Below are positions 1-7,803 of a DNA stretch of 14,104 nucleotides, piece after piece. The notes beneath the pieces were generated by a model. That model saw only the letters and a list, made by a program, of their open reading frames with translations. It was not told where the DNA came from and made no database searches. The first letter of the stretch is position 1. The number at the start of each line of letters is the position of its first letter. The stretch spans positions 1 through 14,104 of the forward strand of contig JBKPDF010000094.1 in the NCBI GenBank assembly GCA_046727735.1, written 5' to 3'. A program made the position numbers and the translations under genes. Source of the DNA: AP-16 sp046727735 (GTDB lineage: Bacteria > Pseudomonadota > Alphaproteobacteria > Rhizobiales > Xanthobacteraceae).

Positions 1-1
1 G

Positions 2-649
2 CTCGTTCGGACGAATTCAACGACGCAGCAGAAGGTCGAGGCTGCGGTGGCTGATGAACAGCGTTTCACCGGGCAGTATGCCAGCCGCGAAGCCGATTTG
101 TCGCAGGCACACACGTTGCTGCGAAGCAATGAATTGGCAGCAGAAGCTGAGCGGCGAGGGAAGGCGGTTCTTGAGTCGCAAGAGAGTCAGTTCGTTGCTG
201 ATCTTCACGCGAAGGAAGCTGCGCTGGAAGTCGCACGCGTGAATCTAGGTTACGCACGAATTCTCGCGCCGGCCGACGGCACAGTCGGCGAGCGGCAAGT
301 CCGTCCTGGACAACTGGTTTCTCCCGGAACGCAGGTCATGAGTTTTGTCGAAAACATACGGTGGATAGCGGCAAACTTTCGTGAAACGCAGTTGACCAAC
401 ATTAAAGTCGGTGACGTCGCAGAGATCCGCGTGGATGTGTATCCGGATCAGGTTTTTAAGGGAAGAGTGCTCGAGATCTCACCCGCAAGCGGATCACAAT
501 TTGCGCTGCTCCCTCCAGACAATGCCACAGGAAACTTCACCAAGGTCGTGCAGCGCGTATCCGTCAAGATCGCCCTCGATGACTCGAGCCTCGCGTCGAA
601 GTTGCGGCCAGGGCTCTCCGCGGTAGTCACTGTCCGCACAAGGCACTGA
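2..649 (+). CDS. EmrA/HlyD-family efflux periplasmic adaptor, 3' part
   Basis: This is the C-terminal 215 residues of a membrane-fusion protein that links an inner-membrane pump to an outer-membrane channel. The frame is open from base 2, so the start lies outside the window; the GTG at 47 is an internal Val. Visible parts are the end of an Ala/Glu/Gln-rich coiled-coil hairpin (about residues 1-75), the returning lipoyl half-motif ILAPADGTV (about 87-95), and the beta-barrel segments ANFRETQL and LLPPDNATGNF followed by KVVQR (about 124-185). The last set closely resembles E. coli EmrA, as I recall it, and points to the EmrA branch over RND adaptors such as AcrA. Its TGA overlaps the next gene's ATG by one base, so it is probably cotranscribed and coupled with the MFS pump. 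The substrate cannot be read from the sequence. Confidence 0.93.
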   Translation, partial: LVRTNSTTQQKVEAAVADEQRFTGQYASREADLSQAHTLLRSNELAAEAERRGKAVLESQESQFVADLHAKEAALEVARVNLGYARILAPADGTVGERQVRPGQLVSPGTQVMSFVENIRWIAANFRETQLTNIKVGDVAEIRVDVYPDQVFKGRVLEISPASGSQFALLPPDNATGNFTKVVQRVSVKIALDDSSLASKLRPGLSAVVTVRTRH

Positions 650-2337
650 TGGAAAAAATGATGGCCTCATCGACCATTGCAGTACCTGGCAATGCCCCGA
701 TCCGAGTCGCGCAATCCGCCGCTGCGGCAATGCCGAGCGAGCTCTCGAAGAGTCCGCTGCTCGGGATTCTGGGTGTAATCATTGGCGCAGGCGTAGTCAC
801 ACTCACCGGGCGCATGATTTCGCTCGGTCTCGCCGATCTCAAAGGCAATCTTGGATTTGGTTTCGATGACGGCTCGTGGATCAGCAGCTCCTACAACATT
901 GCTCTGATGTTTATCGGACCGTTTACCGTGTATGTTGGGGCCTTGTTGGGTCCGCGGCGGATTCTGTTCATTGCCGCGACTTCCTTCACATTGATCTGTC
1001 TTCTAGCTCCGTTAATCCACAGCTATAGCCTGCTGATCGTTGCCATGGTTCTGGCCGGGCTGGCCTCCGGCACGTTCTATCCCCTGACACTGACTTTTGC
1101 GCTACGCAATATTCCACTTCGATTTCTTCCGTACACCGTCGCGCTGTATGCCACGTTTGTGGATGGAGCCGTCAATATTGCGCCATCGCTATACGGTTGG
1201 TACCGCGAGCACCTTTCATGGCACTGGATGTTCTGGAACTCTGCGGTGATCACCGCGTTCATGATGATCTGCGTCTACTTCGGAATTCCCAAAGCGGCGG
1301 CGGCAAAGAAATCAGGTCCGGCTCCGAGCTTTTCCGGTTTTCTTTACTGGAGTGCGGGACTCGCGATGCTGTACGCAGCCATCGATCAAGGCCAACGGCT
1401 TGACTGGTGGCGCTCTGGCCTCTTCAATGCGTTGTTCTTCGGTGGTGCGTTCCTGATCGTCTGCGCCCTCGTGAGACGTCTGCGAATTCCTAACCCTCTG
1501 GTCGCAGTTCCCTATCTCCGGCAGTGGAACACGATCCTGCTCGGCATCGGACTGTTCTTATTTCGATTCTGCCTTGTGGCAACCATCATCTTGATTCCGC
1601 AGTCGTTGGCAGTCCAGGGATTCGCTGCCGACCAGATTGGCCCTGCGGTTATGTGGAGCGCTCTCCCGCTGATATTGATCGCCGTCATTGCCGGACTCCT
1701 GCTGGCCAATAAAGCGGATTCCCGTCTCCTATTGGCCTCAGGTTTCGCTTGCATGGCGTTCGCCTGTTATCTGAATGCAGATCTCACTAGCGCCTGGTCG
1801 GCCTCGAACTATTACCGAACCGAACTACTTATGGGAGTTGGACAGGCATTCGCGTTTATTGGTCTGGTCGGAACCATCATTTTGCAAGGGATTTTCTCAG
1901 GAGGGTTGTCGAAGCCACAGTGGATTTTGACGTTCTCCGCCTTCTTTCACACCGTACGACTATTTGGCGGAAACTTGGGTGCCGTTTTCATGGGACACTT
2001 CATCGCGCAACGGGAGAAGTTGCACTCAAACCTCCTCGGTCTCCACGTACAGAGCGGGAGCTGGATCACGGATACTAACATCCGCCAGCTGACCGCAGGA
2101 CTGTTTTCACAATCATCGGGAGTTGCGGCAGCCACGGGGCGCGCAGTCGGCGTCATTAGCGGTCGACTTCGTCTTCAGGCTTACACTCTGAGCATAAACG
2201 ATGGGTTTTATCTCGTGGCTTGGGCGTGCGTGGTCGCGCTGGTACTAGTAGTCCTGATGCGCAAGTCGCCGCTGAATTATGACGATCTCACTGCAATTCA
2301 GGAACACCTGAACACTCCCCAGGAGGCAAAACCATGA
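649..2337 (+). CDS. MFS efflux transporter, DHA2/EmrB type (about 14 TM)
   Basis: A 562-residue, strongly hydrophobic inner-membrane protein. A cytoplasmic N-terminal tail of about 35 residues precedes roughly 14 predicted membrane segments, which is the DHA2 (drug:H+ antiporter, 14-spanner) layout. Its position between an EmrA-type adaptor and a TolC-type channel supports an export role. The start at 649 is preferred because AAGG (640-643) lies 5 nt upstream and the ATG overlaps the upstream stop; ATGs at 658 and 661 are alternatives. Usual family signatures are weak. The loop 2-3 motif reads GALLGPRRIL (97-106), without the usual Asp of G-x-L-a-D-r-x-G-r, and the DHA2 TM1 motif LDxTIVNVALP is not recognisable (TGRMISLGLAD instead). 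MFS membership is solid, the DHA2 subfamily is likely, and the substrate is unknown. Confidence 0.88.
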   Translation: MEKMMASSTIAVPGNAPIRVAQSAAAAMPSELSKSPLLGILGVIIGAGVVTLTGRMISLGLADLKGNLGFGFDDGSWISSSYNIALMFIGPFTVYVGALLGPRRILFIAATSFTLICLLAPLIHSYSLLIVAMVLAGLASGTFYPLTLTFALRNIPLRFLPYTVALYATFVDGAVNIAPSLYGWYREHLSWHWMFWNSAVITAFMMICVYFGIPKAAAAKKSGPAPSFSGFLYWSAGLAMLYAAIDQGQRLDWWRSGLFNALFFGGAFLIVCALVRRLRIPNPLVAVPYLRQWNTILLGIGLFLFRFCLVATIILIPQSLAVQGFAADQIGPAVMWSALPLILIAVIAGLLLANKADSRLLLASGFACMAFACYLNADLTSAWSASNYYRTELLMGVGQAFAFIGLVGTIILQGIFSGGLSKPQWILTFSAFFHTVRLFGGNLGAVFMGHFIAQREKLHSNLLGLHVQSGSWITDTNIRQLTAGLFSQSSGVAAATGRAVGVISGRLRLQAYTLSINDGFYLVAWACVVALVLVVLMRKSPLNYDDLTAIQEHLNTPQEAKP

Positions 2338-3713
2338 TTCCTCATCAAAATACCCGAATTCGCGTGTTCCGACAGTGGGCGACGGGCCTGGTCTCAGTGT
2401 TCAGCCTGTTAACGTCTGCTCTGGCACAGCAGCCAGAATCGAACGTCCCACCTCGCCTCAATCTCCACGAAGCCGTGGAGCTGGCGCTGAAACACAATCA
2501 CGTTGTGCGCATTGCCGCCTTTCATGTCGAAGAACAGCAGCATGCCAAGGAAGTTGCGCGAAGCGCTTATTTGCCAACAATTAGAAACGATAGTGTATTT
2601 GCGCATGCAACCGACACCCAGTTCATCGCCATTCCCGCAGGTGCATTCGGAAGTGTAGGAGGTAATGGGATTCCGCCGCGGCAGTTCAATATCAATCAGG
2701 GCGATAAGAACTTCATCAGCAGTGGCACGGGGCTGACCCAACCACTGACCGAACTCTTCAAAATCAAGGCAGGAAATGACGTCGCACGTGCAGAGCTGAA
2801 CGCGAGTCGTGAAAAGGCACGCGGAGTCGAGAACGACGTGGCCTTGAAAGTTCGGCAACTCTATTACAGCATTCTGGTAACGCAGTCTCGACGCCAAGCT
2901 ATCGAAGCAAAGATTCGCGCCGTCGACGATTTGCAAGGTGAGCGCGTACAGCAGGTTAAGTACGGCAGTACGCTTGAAGTGGATCTGATCGAAAGTAAGG
3001 CACAGTTGTTACAAGCCAAGCAGGAACTGCTGACCACGGACCTTCAGCTGTCGGATCTGCGACTGAAATTCAATGACATCGTGGGTTTCCCGCTCAAGAC
3101 TGAAATCGCACTCGATTCTGACGTTTCTCCACCCGGCGATAGCTGCGAGCGCGAGCAATGCATAAAACTCGCATTGGACTCCCACCCGGAAATCACGGAG
3201 GCGCGGGCTGAAATGGAGAAAGCGTCAGCAGGCGTGCGTGCAGCCAAGCGCGAGTACATACCCGACATCGAGGCCTTCGCCCGTTATAGCTACCAGGAAA
3301 ACGTGCCGTTCCTCGCACGAAATTTTGGGACCTTTGGCGTTCACTTTGGGTATGACCTATTCGATGGAGGAAAAAAACGGGCCACCCTTCGAGAACGAGA
3401 CGCACAGTTGGCACAAGCCAAAGAAAATTTGGCTCGAATTAGTGATGAAATCGAAGTCCGAGTGGAAACCGCCTATAACAAGCTGGAGCGGACGCAACAG
3501 ATGGTTGCCGTCTCTCAACAATTGCTGGCAACTCGCCAGGAGGCGCGACGAGTTTCCCTACAACAATTAAAAGAGGGCACTTATTTGCGCTCGCAGGCAG
3601 ACGCTGCTGCTGCACAGGAGTTCGAGGCACAGACTTTCCTGCTCCAATCGCAGCTCGAATACGCGCAAGCACAAGACGAGCTGACCGACGCAATCGGACA
3701 AACGGCAAGGTGA
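2334..3713 (+). CDS. TolC-family outer-membrane efflux channel
   Basis: A 459-residue outer-membrane efflux protein forming the exit duct of the tripartite pump. Residues 1-31 look like a Sec signal peptide: basic stretch, hydrophobic core, and likely cleavage after SALA before QQPE. No Cys follows the cleavage site, so it is not a NodT-type lipoprotein. Two outer-membrane efflux repeats are visible. The first starts near LHEAVELALKHNH and includes a long helix with KVRQLYYSIL. The second starts near CIKLALDSHPEI and contains GYDLFDGGKKRA and long Gln/Ala-rich coiled-coil helices. The start is fixed by a perfect AGGAGG (2321-2326), 7 nt upstream, and by an ATGA overlap of 4 nt with the MFS gene. 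The length is normal for the family. The family is near certain, but the exported compound is not deducible. Confidence 0.95.
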   Translation: MIPHQNTRIRVFRQWATGLVSVFSLLTSALAQQPESNVPPRLNLHEAVELALKHNHVVRIAAFHVEEQQHAKEVARSAYLPTIRNDSVFAHATDTQFIAIPAGAFGSVGGNGIPPRQFNINQGDKNFISSGTGLTQPLTELFKIKAGNDVARAELNASREKARGVENDVALKVRQLYYSILVTQSRRQAIEAKIRAVDDLQGERVQQVKYGSTLEVDLIESKAQLLQAKQELLTTDLQLSDLRLKFNDIVGFPLKTEIALDSDVSPPGDSCEREQCIKLALDSHPEITEARAEMEKASAGVRAAKREYIPDIEAFARYSYQENVPFLARNFGTFGVHFGYDLFDGGKKRATLRERDAQLAQAKENLARISDEIEVRVETAYNKLERTQQMVAVSQQLLATRQEARRVSLQQLKEGTYLRSQADAAAAQEFEAQTFLLQSQLEYAQAQDELTDAIGQTAR

Positions 3714-5377
3714 TTGCATTCACCTATCAGGCCACGCGAGAGTATCGCGCGGCTGAAGGGACCCCGAACGCTCAACGCATGCGTGACGCTCTCAATTCGG
3801 AATGGGTTGCAATAGTAGCCGTGGTGGTCGTTCTGCACGCATGCGCTTCCGCCCAACAGGGCGTTGATCTGCAGCAGCAACTTCAGCAACTCAAACAACA
3901 ATACGAACAAACCACGAAAGACTTGCAGCAGCGAATCGCCGTTCTCGAACAGCAAATTCAAAAGCAGAAGGAAGCCGCAGCACAAGAAAAAGCAACAGCG
4001 ACGGCTTCCGACGAAGCGACAGTTTCAGCGGCCGAACTCGCTGCCGAAGATGCTGTCAGGAAGGTCCTGTTCGGAAACGCAAATAAAGTGGGTGCCAAGT
4101 ACCAGGGCCAAATCCCGTCAGTCCCAACCTATGACCTTTTGCAGGAAGCGGAAGCCAAGATCGCCGGCTTACAACAGCAACTGGGCACATTCGAGTTCCA
4201 TGGATATTTCCGCTCCGGCTATGGACTGAACAGCGAGGGCGGTCAACAGGTTGCTTTTCAGGCGCCGGGCGCCGGAGCCAAATACCGACTGGGAAACGAA
4301 GCTGAAACGTATGGCGAATTCATTTTCGTTAACAACTGGGTGAACCCCGACCACGATTCCGACAAGGCATGGTTCAAAACTGAGGTCATGCTCGAGGCGA
4401 ATACCTCCAATTCAGCCAGCTACTCGAACTTCAACAACGGAATCGGCAACGACCAATTTCGTTTGCGGGAAGTCTTTGTGAGGGCGGGCAACATCTTTGA
4501 GAGCCAGCCCAACGCGAAGTTCTGGGCAGGCGAGAGATATTATCGTCGCCAGCATATTGAGATCAATGATTTCTATCCGCTCGACATGAGTGGTTATGGC
4601 GCAGGTTTTGAAGACCTGAAGCTCGGAGGCGGCAAGCTGGCGGTCGCCTATTTAGCCGGTGCACGCCCGGAAATCCAAACGGCCAATGGGAACTACGTCA
4701 AGAACAATATTGATCTACGTTTCTACGATGTGAAGGCACCTGGCGGCACACTGGCCGGATGGTTTGACTTTGCTACCGGCAAAGGCGGGACGACACTCGC
4801 TGGCAAAGACATTCCCACCAGCAACGGCTACGCATTTGGAATACGGCATCAGCGACTCGAATGGCATGGCGGATATCACGCTTTTGGCATTCAGTATGGC
4901 ATCGGTCCGGCCAGCAACTTCAGCACGTCGATTGATGACCCGAGTCGATTCATTAACAGCACCGCCCGATTCCTTGTCACGGAAAATATTTTATTTCAAC
5001 CCAATGATAGGTTTGCCATCATGCCGATCTTCATTTTTCAGCGCACACGCGATGGCAACCCGCAACACGGATGGGACCAATGGGCATCGTTCGGTGCCCG
5101 GCCGGAAGTCTTTTTTACAAAGTATCTTTCCCTCGCATTCGAGGGAGCTTTTGATCACACCCACAGCGGTAGTGGGCAATACGATGGCTGGCTGCGGAAA
5201 TTCACGATCGCCCCACAAATTGGAGCGGGACGTCAGTTCTTCAGTCGCCCAGTTTTGCGTGCATTCCTCACTTACGCGAACTGGTCAGATGGATTGCGCG
5301 GATTTGTCGGCGGTATTCCATTCCAGAATCGAACCAATGGGCTCACTTATGGAGTGCAAGTAGAAACATGGTGGTAG
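3710..5377 (+). CDS. LamB-like carbohydrate porin with N-terminal coiled coil
   Basis: An outer-membrane sugar channel of the LamB/ScrY porin family. Numbered from the ATG at 3779, it has a hydrophobic signal segment (about 10-21) with likely cleavage after CASA, a Gln/Lys-rich coiled coil (about 28-65), a linker with a second short helix, and a barrel from about residue 138. Barrel landmarks match maltoporin as I recall it: FHGYFRSGYGLNSEGG, KYRLGNEAETYGEF, FWAGERYYRRQHIEINDFYP, late repeats such as RPVLRAFLTYANW, and a terminal aromatic VETWW typical of outer-membrane insertion signals. The start is unsure: GTG 3710 overlaps the TolC stop (GTGA) and would couple translation, while ATG 3779 gives a shorter signal peptide; neither has a good Shine-Dalgarno sequence. 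It precedes a sugar symporter gene, which supports a role in glucose or oligosaccharide entry. Exact sugar preference cannot be read. Confidence 0.92.
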   Translation: MIAFTYQATREYRAAEGTPNAQRMRDALNSEWVAIVAVVVVLHACASAQQGVDLQQQLQQLKQQYEQTTKDLQQRIAVLEQQIQKQKEAAAQEKATATASDEATVSAAELAAEDAVRKVLFGNANKVGAKYQGQIPSVPTYDLLQEAEAKIAGLQQQLGTFEFHGYFRSGYGLNSEGGQQVAFQAPGAGAKYRLGNEAETYGEFIFVNNWVNPDHDSDKAWFKTEVMLEANTSNSASYSNFNNGIGNDQFRLREVFVRAGNIFESQPNAKFWAGERYYRRQHIEINDFYPLDMSGYGAGFEDLKLGGGKLAVAYLAGARPEIQTANGNYVKNNIDLRFYDVKAPGGTLAGWFDFATGKGGTTLAGKDIPTSNGYAFGIRHQRLEWHGGYHAFGIQYGIGPASNFSTSIDDPSRFINSTARFLVTENILFQPNDRFAIMPIFIFQRTRDGNPQHGWDQWASFGARPEVFFTKYLSLAFEGAFDHTHSGSGQYDGWLRKFTIAPQIGAGRQFFSRPVLRAFLTYANWSDGLRGFVGGIPFQNRTNGLTYGVQVETWW

Positions 5378-5380
5378 GAG
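5376..5380 (+). promoter_or_regulatory. Ribosome binding site deciding the sugar symporter start
   Basis: AGGAG lies 8 nt before the ATG at 5389 and overlaps the porin stop codon TAG (5375-5377). It favours 5389 over the in-frame ATG at 5368, which sits inside the porin gene and has no comparable site. Confidence 0.75.
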
Positions 5381-5388
5381 AACGGCGA

Positions 5389-6702
5389 ATGGCAACTAGA
5401 CAAATAACAAACTCAGGGTCGATTTCGATTCCTACGGTGAACGCGCCCGCCGAGAACTACGCGCGACCTCTGGCCATCGTGACCACATTGTTCTTTATGT
5501 GGGGATTTCTGACTTGTTTAAACGACATTCTGGTTCCGCATCTGAAGTCGATCTTCGACCTGAGCTATGCGCGCGTCATGCTGATTCAGTTTGCATTCTT
5601 TTCCGCTTATTTCTTGTTTTCTATTCCGTGGTCGAAGGTCGTGAACGCAATCGGATATCAGAAGACCATGGTGGCAGGACTGCTCTGCATGGCGGCGGGC
5701 GCGTTTTTGTTTCTGCCGGCGGCTTCTTCCGCTTCGTTCGCGCTTTTCTTGGGGGCGTTCATTGTACTTGCAGCTGGCATTACGGGCTTGCAGGTGGCGG
5801 CTAATCCCTACGTGGTAGTGCTCGGAAAACCAGAAACCGCTTCGAGCCGCTTGGACCTGACGCAGGCATTTAATTCTCTCGGAACCACGATCGCCCCTAA
5901 ACTCGGGGGGCTGCTGATCCTTGCTGCGGCCCCATTTGGCGTTGCGGAAATAAAAGCCCTTTCGCCGACGGCGTTGCACTTATACCGAGTGCAAGAAGCC
6001 GCGTCTGTAAAGATGCCATACACCGTGATCGGAATCGCTTTGCTGCTACTGGCGGCCATGATTGCCATATCCAAATTGCCGACGATTGAACACGCGGAAT
6101 ACCGTCCTGAGGCGAAGGGCGGTGATTCGATCTGGAGACATCCCAACCTAGTGTTTGGCGCTCTCGCGATTTTTGCCTATGTGGGCGCAGAAGTCTCGAT
6201 TGGAAGTTTTCTGGTGAATTATTTCGGTCAGGCCGACATTGCCGGGTTATCCGCGAAGAGTGCCGCGGGTTACGTGTCATTCTACTGGGGCGGCGCGATG
6301 ATCGGGCGTTTTCTCGGCGCGGGACTATTGCGGAAGTTTAGAGCCGGCCACTTGCTGGGGGCGTTTACGATTTGTACTACATCACTGGTAACTCTATCGA
6401 TGCTCACGCACGGGAACTTCGCAATGTGGAGCATGCTGGCAGTTGGCTTTTTCAATTCCATTATGTTTCCAACAATTTTCAGTCTGGGAGTGGCTGAGCT
6501 CGGTCCTTTGACTGGAAATGCGTCCGGCATTCTCAACATGGCCATCGTGGGCGGCGCAATCGTCCCCCTGATCCAAGGTGCGATTGCTGACCACATCGGC
6601 ATTCATCGCGCGTTCTTCATTCCTGTGATCTGCTACCTGTACATCTTGTACTTCGCCCTGAGTGGATCGAAACCGAACAGCGAGCGATACGCGACAGCTT
6701 AG
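5389..6702 (+). CDS. gluP: FucP/GluP-family H+/sugar symporter (probably glucose/galactose)
   Basis: An inner-membrane MFS sugar:H+ symporter of 437 residues from ATG 5389 (444 from ATG 5368), with about 12 membrane segments. TM1 contains FFMWGFLTCLNDILVP, including Asp46, which matches the proton-coupling Asp46 of E. coli FucP. TM4 reads GLQVAANPYV, so Gln135 sits where FucP has Glu135. From memory, this Gln is usual in GluP-type glucose/galactose carriers, and the TM1 motif also resembles Brucella GluP. The chosen start makes the numbering agree with FucP and has a proper AGGAG. The gene follows the LamB-like porin by 11 bp and precedes glucokinase by 21 bp, so the substrate is most likely unphosphorylated glucose, which would then be phosphorylated by the next gene product. 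N-acetylglucosamine or another hexose remains possible. Confidence 0.92.
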   Translation: MATRQITNSGSISIPTVNAPAENYARPLAIVTTLFFMWGFLTCLNDILVPHLKSIFDLSYARVMLIQFAFFSAYFLFSIPWSKVVNAIGYQKTMVAGLLCMAAGAFLFLPAASSASFALFLGAFIVLAAGITGLQVAANPYVVVLGKPETASSRLDLTQAFNSLGTTIAPKLGGLLILAAAPFGVAEIKALSPTALHLYRVQEAASVKMPYTVIGIALLLLAAMIAISKLPTIEHAEYRPEAKGGDSIWRHPNLVFGALAIFAYVGAEVSIGSFLVNYFGQADIAGLSAKSAAGYVSFYWGGAMIGRFLGAGLLRKFRAGHLLGAFTICTTSLVTLSMLTHGNFAMWSMLAVGFFNSIMFPTIFSLGVAELGPLTGNASGILNMAIVGGAIVPLIQGAIADHIGIHRAFFIPVICYLYILYFALSGSKPNSERYATA

Positions 6703-6723
6703 AAAGGTCACTGGAGTTTAACA

Positions 6724-7755
6724 ATGTTGATTGCAGGCGACATCGGCGGTACGAAGACAGACTTGGCGATCTACTCGCAGGAGTCCGGACCTCACACACC
6801 CTTGGCACAAACCCAGGTTCATAGCGCTGACTATCCGACTTTGCAGGCAATGGTCAGGGAATTTCTCGTTAAAGTGAACATGTCGGTGGATGTCGCGTCT
6901 TTCGATGTTGCAGGCCCTGTAATCAATGGTCACGTGAAGACCACAAACTTGCCCTGGGTCTTGGATGAGGACACGCTGGCAAGCGAATTGAATCTGAAAG
7001 CCGCTCACCTGATGAACGATCTCGAGGCGGTCGCACGTGCGGTCCCAGCCTTACGCGCCGAGGACATGATCACAATAACCAAAGGAGAGCCGGTGGCAAA
7101 TGGCCCCATAGCCATCATTGCACCGGGTACTGGCTTGGGAGAATCGTTTCTGACCTGGGACAGCGCCGAGTACATTGCTCACGGCTCCGAGGGCGGGCAC
7201 TCCGATTTTGCTCCAACGGATGCGCTTCAAATCCGATTGCTGCAATATATGCTTCCGCGTTTCGGACACGTGGGAGTAGAGCGTGTCTGCTCCGGAATCG
7301 GCGTTCCCAACCTCTACGAATTCTTACGCGACGAGGAAAACATCCCCGAACGACCGGAGAGTGCTCAGTCGATTGCATCCGCCAAAGATCACACCAAAGC
7401 CATTGTTGAGGCAGCTCTCGATCCGCAACATCCAAGCGACTTGTGCCTGGCAACGGTCGATTTGCTCGTCTCAATCCTGGCGAGCGAGGCTGGCAATCTC
7501 GCATTGAAAGTTCTGGCAACGGGAGGAGTTTACCTAGCTGGCGGCATTGCCCTTCACCTCGTGAAGTTCTTGCAAGAACCAAAGTTCGTAGAGACTTTTA
7601 CGAGGAAAGGCCGCTTCAAAGATTTAATGGACCAAATCCCGATTCACGTCATCACTACGCGCGCAGCTCTTCTTGGGGCTGCCACATTCGGACTGCAGAG
7701 CCTGAATACTGTCAAGAAGCGGGACGAAGAAAAAGCATCCCTCGCGGCTGTTTAG
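6724..7755 (+). CDS. glk: Glucokinase, Glk (E. coli-type) family
   Basis: ATP-dependent phosphorylation of cytosolic glucose to glucose-6-phosphate. The 343-residue protein is of the E. coli Glk family rather than a ROK kinase: there is no CXCGXXGC zinc motif. Visible are the ATP-site DIGGTKT (6-12), TTNLPW (73-78), the catalytic Asp99 in LMNDLEAVARAV (E. coli Asp100), APGTGLG (133-139), and the glucose-binding EGGHSDFAP with Glu156 and His159. GHVGVERVCSGIGVPNLYEF follows, and a C-terminal VYLAGGIAL segment. The start is supported by GGAG (6713-6716), 7 nt upstream. It lies directly after the sugar symporter and before phosphoglucose isomerase, which fits a non-PTS glucose uptake route. The length is slightly above E. 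coli Glk (321), with a short charged tail. No key residue is missing. Confidence 0.96.
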   Translation: MLIAGDIGGTKTDLAIYSQESGPHTPLAQTQVHSADYPTLQAMVREFLVKVNMSVDVASFDVAGPVINGHVKTTNLPWVLDEDTLASELNLKAAHLMNDLEAVARAVPALRAEDMITITKGEPVANGPIAIIAPGTGLGESFLTWDSAEYIAHGSEGGHSDFAPTDALQIRLLQYMLPRFGHVGVERVCSGIGVPNLYEFLRDEENIPERPESAQSIASAKDHTKAIVEAALDPQHPSDLCLATVDLLVSILASEAGNLALKVLATGGVYLAGGIALHLVKFLQEPKFVETFTRKGRFKDLMDQIPIHVITTRAALLGAATFGLQSLNTVKKRDEEKASLAAV

Positions 7756-7803
7756 TTCGCGCGGCGAGGTGTCAACAAGCATGAGAACAAGAAGGAGATC
7801 AGA

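Noticed and set aside
2409..2936. 175-codon open frame on the minus strand inside the TolC-family gene
   Set aside because: Lies wholly antisense to a clear family match, has no recognisable domain, and the window has no other minus-strand genes.
3735..3749. Inverted repeat CGCGA-5 nt-TCGCG between the TolC-family stop and porin ATG, possible operator or hairpin
   Set aside because: The stem is only 5 bp, has no U-tract and matches no operator I know; such repeats are common by chance. It may also be inside the coding sequence if GTG 3710 is used.
3862..3975. CAG/CAA-rich stretch in the porin gene as a possible nucleotide repeat
   Set aside because: Explained by Gln codons of the coiled coil; spacing follows the heptad pattern and no exact tandem unit is present.
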